A DNA stretch of 64,000 bases from Adiantum capillus-veneris. Taxonomy: Eukaryota > Streptophyta > Polypodiopsida > Polypodiales > Pteridaceae. This document shows positions 58,215 through 64,000 of the stretch, one piece after another (position 1 is the stretch's first letter; the number at the start of each line of letters is the position of its first letter). A model generated the notes under the pieces. It worked only from the letters and a program-made list of their open reading frames with translations. It was not told where the DNA came from and made no database searches. The position numbers and the translations under genes were made by a program. The stretch is from NCBI GenBank assembly GCA_014529385.2, contig CM043967.1:12489001-12553000 (forward strand). The letters run 5' to 3'.

Positions 58215-58426
58215 TTGGGCTACATTCTCCAATTTTATTTTATTTTTTGATAATCGCGATTATGGACATCAATACGAACAAAGATAAGCAATGTTGTCTA
58301 ATTTTACGAATTTTTCTTTTACTATGTGATAGTTTCGATACAGATTTCTAATTACTATTTTTGACAAGTATTGTTTGCAGATTTTTATCTCGCAACTGAG
58401 GACAGTTGCTTTCCAACGGAGAGGTA

Positions 58427-58905
58427 TGTTATGGAATTGCTATTTTGATATTTTATGCAGGTGACAGGTGGAAAAGGCTAAGGGTTATGCAAAAAGGATA
58501 TCATTTTAATGGACATTTCATAATTTAAATGGTCTTTATGAACTAAGGCCATTTAAGTCAGGCCGGTCAATGTGTATTCATTTTTTAGCATTGAAGAATC
58601 TATAAATAAATACATGCAAGAGGGAAATGCTCACTTTTGCACGGGGGGAGATTGCACCTTGTGCTTGTGTCTTTCTCCTTCCCTCTCCTCTCTTCTCTCT
58701 TATCGTGCCGGCGTAGCACTCCGCGCTAGGAGGTGCGTCTGCCGGCTTCCTTTCTCTCTCTACCTCTCTCTATCTCTCTCTGTTCAAGTACGGTGTTGCA
58801 TACGCGCTATGGGTTGTACCAGGTATGACGATTTGTGCTTTTCATGGATTGCAGCGTGTTATTTGCGAGTATTTTGCAGGACACACCAAGCCTCTGTTTG
58901 CAGCA
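58427..58905 (+). repeat. TRIM 3' LTR (479 bp)
   Basis: Full-length LTR with a TATA-like CTATAAATAAATAC near 58599 and a CT-rich stretch after it. The 80-bp segment missing from the 5' LTR lies at about 58622-58705. Confidence 0.9.
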
Positions 58906-59530
58906 ATATCAGTATCTTGCATAGAGCCACATGCCTTCAAGATGCACACATATGTGATTGCATCTGGAGAGAAGCCCTCACTTTGCATCCGTTGAAAATA
59001 GCTGAGAGATTTTTGGCCCTGCTCTTGTTTCACGTGTCCCGCCATCAATCCACTCCTAGAGACAGTATTTGGAACAGGAAGCTTCTCAAGCACTTTTTGT
59101 GCTTTTTGAAGCACACCACATTTGGCATACATACCCAAGGCATTGCCAAGCGTGACAATTTTTTGCAACATCCCTTGACTAACAATATCAAAGTGAATTT
59201 TCAAGCCCAGATTAGCATCTTGCGTAGAGCCACATGCCTTCAAGATGCACACGTAGGTGATTGCATCTGGACCGAGGCCACCACTTTGCATTCACTAAAA
59301 ACAACCTAGATCTTTCTGTCCCTACTCCTATTGTGTGTATCCTGCAATTAGTGCACGCCGTTCCAAACAGTAAGCTCCTCGAGCACTTTTTGTCATTTTT
59401 GAATTGCACCACATTTGGCATACATATCGACCAAGGATGTGCCAAGCACGGCATCTCTTTTCAAGAACATCTTGCGTAGAGCCACATGCCTTCCAGATGC
59501 ACACGTAGGTGATAGCATCTGTCAAGAGGA

Positions 59531-61378
59531 TGTGGCAACCACTAACCTTAGTTATTGGTTTCTTTCCCTTGATTTTTCTTTGATTTTTGGGACCCTCATT
59601 TTGAAGTCACAAATGGTCGTACATTGTGTGGCCAATGTGAAACAACAGACGGTCGAGAGTTTCACACACAGTCGGGAAGGGCAGGTCCCTAGGAGATGGT
59701 CGGGACAGTTGGCAGTGAAATCCAAGCGATAAAAGGGTGTCTTGGCTCAGTTCAAAGTCATTTAGGTCGCTTGTTACACTTTATAAGTTGGTGGGTTCTA
59801 GGAAATTAACTCAAAAGAGGCAAAGGGACACAAGGCAGCTCTAGGTGATTTTGCCTAACCCATTAGCAAACGGGGCACCCAAAAATGAGAGAGAGGGTGA
59901 ATTTTATTCATTTGAATGCTACTCTGTGTGTGTGTGAGTACTGGGTGCAAATGATCACAGATTCAATGAAAAGCTTGCCTTCTCCCTTGTGCTATGTAGC
60001 CCGATGATTCCCCTCTCACGTACCTCTCGAGGGATTTTCATCGATGCATACAATTGTGTGGGTTCATGCACAATTTCCAAGGCAATAGCCATGCTCTTGC
60101 ACAGGTACCGGATAAGCTAATTTCTAATCCCCTGTAGGTACATGTGAATTTTGAGAGATTTCATGTGAGAAATCTCGTTGATTCGTAGGGCAAGTAGCCC
60201 TACAGGTGCAAGAGCTTGCGGGCTTGCTACGGATGCTAGTGGCATGCAAAATAGAGCCCTCAAAACAGAGAATTACAACCTGTTGTGTATGTTTATAGGT
60301 TTAGGGTTTTGACCCTTATTGATCCCTAATACCCTCGGGAGCTTCAGAGAAGCGAGGTGATCGCTATACAGGTGTTCTAGTGCATTTTTGGGACTGAAAA
60401 CAGAGACTTCAACGTGCTACAGATTCTCACCAGGTTTGGGAAAGTGCTTGTATGCACCGAGAAAGTCACCTTTTGCATGGCGATTTTGTCGATGAAGTCT
60501 CCTATTGCGGCTATGCTACAGAAATTGGGCTAGAGTAGGCCAATTTCAGCCCGAAAAAGGCGGGACAGCTCGTATGAACTTGCAAGTTTTCATAAGAATA
60601 AAGAAATACCAAAAGGGCCGCCAATCTTTGGGGGCTATAGGGTGTTGGTGTTTGCTTGGAAGCACTCCAACTCCCAAGAAGTGGTGACCATAGGCTGGTT
60701 GCACTCTTGATGATGAATTCTATCTCTCTAAGCCAAGGTGGTTTGAGCCCCACCCTGGTCAGTTGATGTGTCCACAATGGGCGCCCGCCAATGGAGCAGT
60801 CCAAGAGTGCCCGGGCACCCGAACCAAGTATGGTCCAACTCGAAGGTGGTGTCCTCTGTAGCACGTCCACCAAGGTGGCCATGCAAGCTGAGCCCTGTGT
60901 AACCCTCTAGCCCTGCTACAAATGCCCGTCACTATTCCACTCACCGTCTCGGTGAGTGTGGTCCAACGAGTGGTATGGCACACCAAGAACCACTGTGAAG
61001 TAGAATTGCACTACTAGAAAGTAAACCAACTGCAAAAAACATGAATCAAACTAGAACTAGTGAAAATTTGAAGCAACTACATGGAATTATTGAAAACTTG
61101 AAGCAATTGCAAGGTAGTATGTACAGCCAGCCTCGCAATGACGGGGAGGCTGAAGGATGCTGCGGTGGGTGATCGGAGGACTGTGAAGAAGAGGTGCCTA
61201 GGGGTGGGGATTGACGGCGGTGAATGGAGAATGGCAGCAAGGGTTATGGTGGTAGAAAATGGAGAGGTTGCTGTGGAAACTGTATAGGGTAGTCGAGTGG
61301 TGGAGGTGGATAGTAGGATGGTGTCGAGGTTGGTGCGGTTGAGCCGTGTGGAGGGTAAGTGGGAGGAAACAACTCTAC
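59531..61378. other. Intergenic DNA, nothing firmly recognised
   Basis: No gene. A minus-strand frame at 60511-60882 exceeds 120 codons but has no domain. CACTACTAGAAAG at 61009-61021 looks like an isolated CACTA terminus, but no partner was found. Confidence 0.5.
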
Positions 61379-61640
61379 CAAGCATGCATCCACCACTCCC
61401 TACCATAACTTTGTCAATTTTGGATGAATATTGGTAGCTACAAGTGCCCCACAATTTTTTAAAGAGGGAGGAAGAGTTTGCCACAAAAGAAAGGACACCC
61501 AAGGAAACTCTGTCAAGCATGCGTCCACTAATCCGTACCACAAGTTTGTCAATTTTGGATGAATGTTTGTGGCTACAAGTGCCCCACAATTTTTAAGAGA
61601 AAGGTTGAGTTTGCCACGAAAGAAAGGAAACCCAAGATTA
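61379..61640. repeat. ~134-bp tandem duplication
   Basis: The segment containing AGCATGC(A/G)TCCAC, GTCAATTTTGGATGAAT and TACAAGTGCCCCACAAT occurs twice head to tail (61381 and 61515) at about 85-90% identity by eye. The minus-strand 170-codon frame across it is a by-product of the duplication. Confidence 0.85.
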
Positions 61641-61854
61641 AGAGAATGAAAAGTAAACCATACCACCTAAGATTGAGAAAACAAGGATAGGGATGACTAA
61701 GCAAGAGATGAGATAGGAGCAAAAATCTAGAGAGAGGAAGAAAGGACCATAAGTCCCCTCCACGATAGAGATGTTTGATAAAGAGAGATAGAGAAAGAGA
61801 ACCATTGTGATAGATAGAGATGGAGAGATAGAGAAAGAATCCACCATGATATAG

Positions 61855-61856
<2 letters not shown>

Positions 61857-61893
<37 letters not shown>

Positions 61894-61962
61894 CATGTCT
61901 TTGGAGTTTGCACACAAAAAGAAGCTAGAGAGAGAGAGAATTAGAGAGAGAGAGAGAGAGAG

Positions 61963-62018
<56 letters not shown>

Positions 62019-62128
62019 TGTGGGTGCATCAAAACATGCACATTTGCAAGTGATGGTGAAGCCTACGAATTGACTCCCAAGTATTGATTGGAGATCAATG
62101 TAAAATTTGAAAGAAATAGGACTGCAAC

Positions 62129-62194
<66 letters not shown>
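61857..62194 (+). repeat. Compound microsatellite cluster
   Basis: GA runs at 61857-61889 and 61926-61966, a GT run at 61967-62013, an AT run at about 62133-62160 and an AG run at 62161-62194, all within 340 bp. Confidence 0.97.
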
Positions 62195-62198
<4 letters not shown>

Positions 62199-62745
62199 TG
62201 TGAAGAGTTATCTCAGTGAGAGAGAGGATGGAGCTACACAAAAGGGCCAAAAAGTTTCATAAATGGCTAGACATTCCTTCATATGATCTTCTTAAACCTT
62301 CCTTTTTGGTACAGTGTTGCAAAGAGTGCTCATGGCCAATTATTTAGTTGTTGCCAACAATACTTGGAAACCTCTAACTCTTATCTTAACCTTGGCATTT
62401 ATTCATCAGACAATGGTTTAGTAAATAAGCTTGCCATCATTCTAACAAGTCATTTAGCACTAGATAATGGTTTTGCAGACGGGGTAGAGAATCCTTGCAA
62501 CAGCTTCATCTCTTCCCACTAGGTTTGAGTGCAATTGTTATCATGTCTGCAAAGCTTTCCTACTTGAACAGCTCCTCTATTGTTGATGACTTTCAAGGGT
62601 TAGTTCCTAGCCCACCTATCATCACCTCATCCAAGATGGTATGCACCGCTTGCACACTATCATTTTCTTGCATAATGGATTCCTGGTTTAAAAAAATCTT
62701 CTCCTTCTCTCTTTTTTCTTGGGTTCTTCTTTTTGAAGGAAGGGT

Positions 62746-62746
<1 letters not shown>

Positions 62747-62786
<40 letters not shown>
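62747..62786 (+). repeat. (GA)n microsatellite
   Basis: About 20 GA units just before the G-rich minisatellite region. Confidence 0.97.
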
Positions 62787-62788
<2 letters not shown>

Positions 62789-63463
62789 CCAGTTGGGAAG
62801 GGGCGGGTGAGGGAAGTTGGAACATGGGGGCAGAGAGTTGGAAAGGGTCGGGTGAGGTGAGTTGGAACATGGGGGCGAGGAGCTGGAAAGCGGTTGGGGG
62901 CGAGTGGATGGGTTGGATGCAAGTGTGATGGCCTGTAGCAACGAGGGTGAGGCCATGGAAGAAGAGAGGGTGAGCCGTTGGGCAGCAGAACATGAAAGGG
63001 CGGGGAAGAGGAGAGGGGAAAGCTCAACAATCTAGAGGGCGAGGGGGTGCAAGCCGGAGCTAGAGAGCAAGGACTAGGCCAAGCAGGGTGCATTAGAGGC
63101 GGGAGAGAGGGAGGTGATGAGGCAAAAGGCTGGCAAGGCGATAGGGGGCGAGCAGCAGCGGCATCACGGTGAGGCGAGGGAGGTGGCAGCGAGCAGCGAG
63201 GAGGGAGACCGAGGGGGCAAGGGCATCTACGACTGCTGGAGTAACACGCTAGAGACAGGGGGGAGACCGAGGAAGGGCGAGGGCGGCCAGGACTAGTTGA
63301 GGAAATAGAGGGGGCTTGTTAGGTGGGCGAGTCGAGAGGGGGTGAGTGGGGCCAGATGAGAGTAAGGTGGAAAGAGGTGAGCAGGTAAGGGTGTTGGGAG
63401 GAGGGCAATCACACATGGCAAGGAGAGAGAGAGAGAGATAGAGAAAACCTAGTGAGCAAGGGA
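62787..63463 (+). repeat. G-rich minisatellite-like region
   Basis: Strongly purine/G-biased plus strand with repeated GTTGGAACATGGGGGC(A/G)(A/G)G and GGGTCGGGTGAGG words (62800-62900) and many GAGGG runs. Overlapping long frames on both strands are caused by the skew. Confidence 0.75.
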
Positions 63464-63867
63464 GAGGCGAGAGGGAGGCGGGTGACAAGGCGGGCGAGCA
63501 AGACAGTGGCTAGCATTGAGCAAGGGTGGCCAGCGGGGTGGACTACCACAAGGCACACAACAATGGATGACGCGGGGGCGGCCATATCCGAGCAAGGGGG
63601 AGATGGAGGCGATAAGGCAGCAAACGAGCTTAAGCGCGAGCTGCAATTGGCAAGGCAGCAAGAGAGAGGCGAGAGGGGGGCGGGTGACAAGGCGGGAGAG
63701 CAAGACAGTGGCTAGCATTGAGCAAGGGTGGCCAGCGGGGTGGACTACCACAAGGCGCACAACAAGGGATGATGCGGGGGCAGCCATGTCCGAGCAAGGG
63801 GGAGATGGAGGCGATAAGGCGGCAAACGAGCTTAAGCGCAAGCTGCAAGTGGCAAGGCAGCAAGCGG
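63464..63867 (+). repeat. 202-bp GC-rich tandem duplication
   Basis: Two head-to-tail units start at 63464 and 63666 (GAGGCGAGAGGG), with roughly 95% identity by eye. Each includes GACAGTGGCTAGCATTGAGC and CGAGCAAGGGGGAGATGGAG. Frames over 120 codons on both strands repeat with the unit and have no recognisable domain. Confidence 0.92.
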
Positions 63868-64000
63868 GCTATTTACTATGGTCAAGCGAGTCGAGAGAGT
63901 AGAGGGTGGGGTAGGGGTAGGGCCAGTGGCTTGAGAGATATTAGCGGGGGGGAGGGAATATGCAACAAAGAAAGGGCGGTTTGGCGGGTTGGCCGGCTAG

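Larger units (their letters stand above)
57805..58905 (+). mobile_element. TRIM retrotransposon (1101 bp) inside the PPR pseudogene
   Basis: Two direct LTR-like repeats begin TGTTATGGAATTGC and end TTTGCAGCA. The pentamer ATATC flanks the element on both sides (57800-57804 and 58906-58910). A primer-binding site follows the first LTR, and a purine-rich GGAGAGGTA precedes the second. The internal part is only 225 bp and non-coding. These are the defining features of a terminal-repeat retrotransposon in miniature. It depends on other elements for mobilisation. Orientation is plus, opposite to the PPR gene. Confidence 0.93.
57100..59530 (-). pseudogene. PPR protein pseudogene split by a TRIM insertion
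   Basis: On the minus strand, shifting frames give repeated pentatricopeptide units: PDAITYVCILKACGSTQDAN, NALGMYAKCGVLQKAQ, HVKQEQGQKSLSYFQRMQSE, and left of the insertion VVLGNALVDMFAKCCALQRA and LDAITYACILKACGSMQDAD. PPR proteins bind organellar RNA. At least four repeat rounds are recognisable, with several frameshifts and stops, so the gene is dead. The two halves join perfectly when the TRIM at 57805-58905 and one copy of its 5-bp duplication are taken out, so both halves are one locus. No N-terminal targeting peptide or C-terminal E/DYW domain is visible. Confidence 0.85.

Noticed and set aside
60700-60800. GGTTTGAGCCCC as a Pol III B box
   Set aside because: It deviates from the B box at a key C, and no A box or tRNA fold is visible upstream.
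61077-61589. 170-codon minus-strand frame with repeated segments
   Set aside because: The repetition follows the 134-bp DNA duplication. No family is recognised and the frames shift outside it.
62593-63093. 166-codon Pro-rich minus-strand frame
   Set aside because: Produced by the G-rich strand bias and a GA microsatellite. The opposite strand is equally open.
63449-63902. Long frames on both strands in the 202-bp units
   Set aside because: They repeat with the unit, lack domains and arise from high GC with few stop codons.

Overview
The window is nuclear DNA of a land plant, dominated by transposable elements and simple-sequence repeats. The evidence is plant-type LTR retrotransposons, a thylakoid-targeted PsbQ precursor, a WAK/LRK10L-type receptor kinase with a GT-AG intron, beta-tubulin debris and PPR debris. 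The PPR fragments carry the motif PDAITYVCILKACGS, which I associate with the large PPR families of homosporous ferns. A fern is therefore my best guess, but the lineage is inference.

Layout. 1-2219: a tandem repeat of about 173 bp with a hairpin in each unit, next to two decayed CACTA (En/Spm) transposase pieces. 2220-14286: a tandem array of one Tat-lineage Ty3/gypsy retrotransposon, in the order truncated integrase - LTR - gag/pro/RT/RNH/aRNH/INT - LTR. The LTRs are about 2.63 kb and near-identical. 14287-18225: sparse DNA with a broken minus-strand gag fragment. 18226-38909: a stretch bounded by two CACTA-type termini with matching 3-bp flanks. It holds a second, non-coding-looking LTR element with a repeated 1.3-kb block, a 215-bp tandem repeat, a beta-tubulin pseudogene fragment, a psbQ gene (minus strand, one frameshift) and a possible Athila/Tat-type LTR junction. 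38910-45170: the receptor-kinase gene (41049-43691, two exons) and its flanks. 45178-45583: a MITE-like inverted-repeat element full of palindromes. 46498-49240: minus-strand coding-like segments of unknown identity. 50849-52684: an internally deleted copia element with 192-bp LTRs and a perfect 5-bp target duplication. 57100-59530: a minus-strand PPR pseudogene split by a TRIM element (57805-58905, perfect 5-bp target duplication). 61380-64000: microsatellites and G-rich minisatellites.

Only two host genes look plausibly functional: the receptor kinase, which is intact, and psbQ, which is full length apart from one frameshift. Everything else is mobile-element sequence, relics or repeats. 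The best-supported observations are the retroelement structures, two of them with exact target-site duplications, and the duplicated leader ORF pair upstream of the Tat gag gene.
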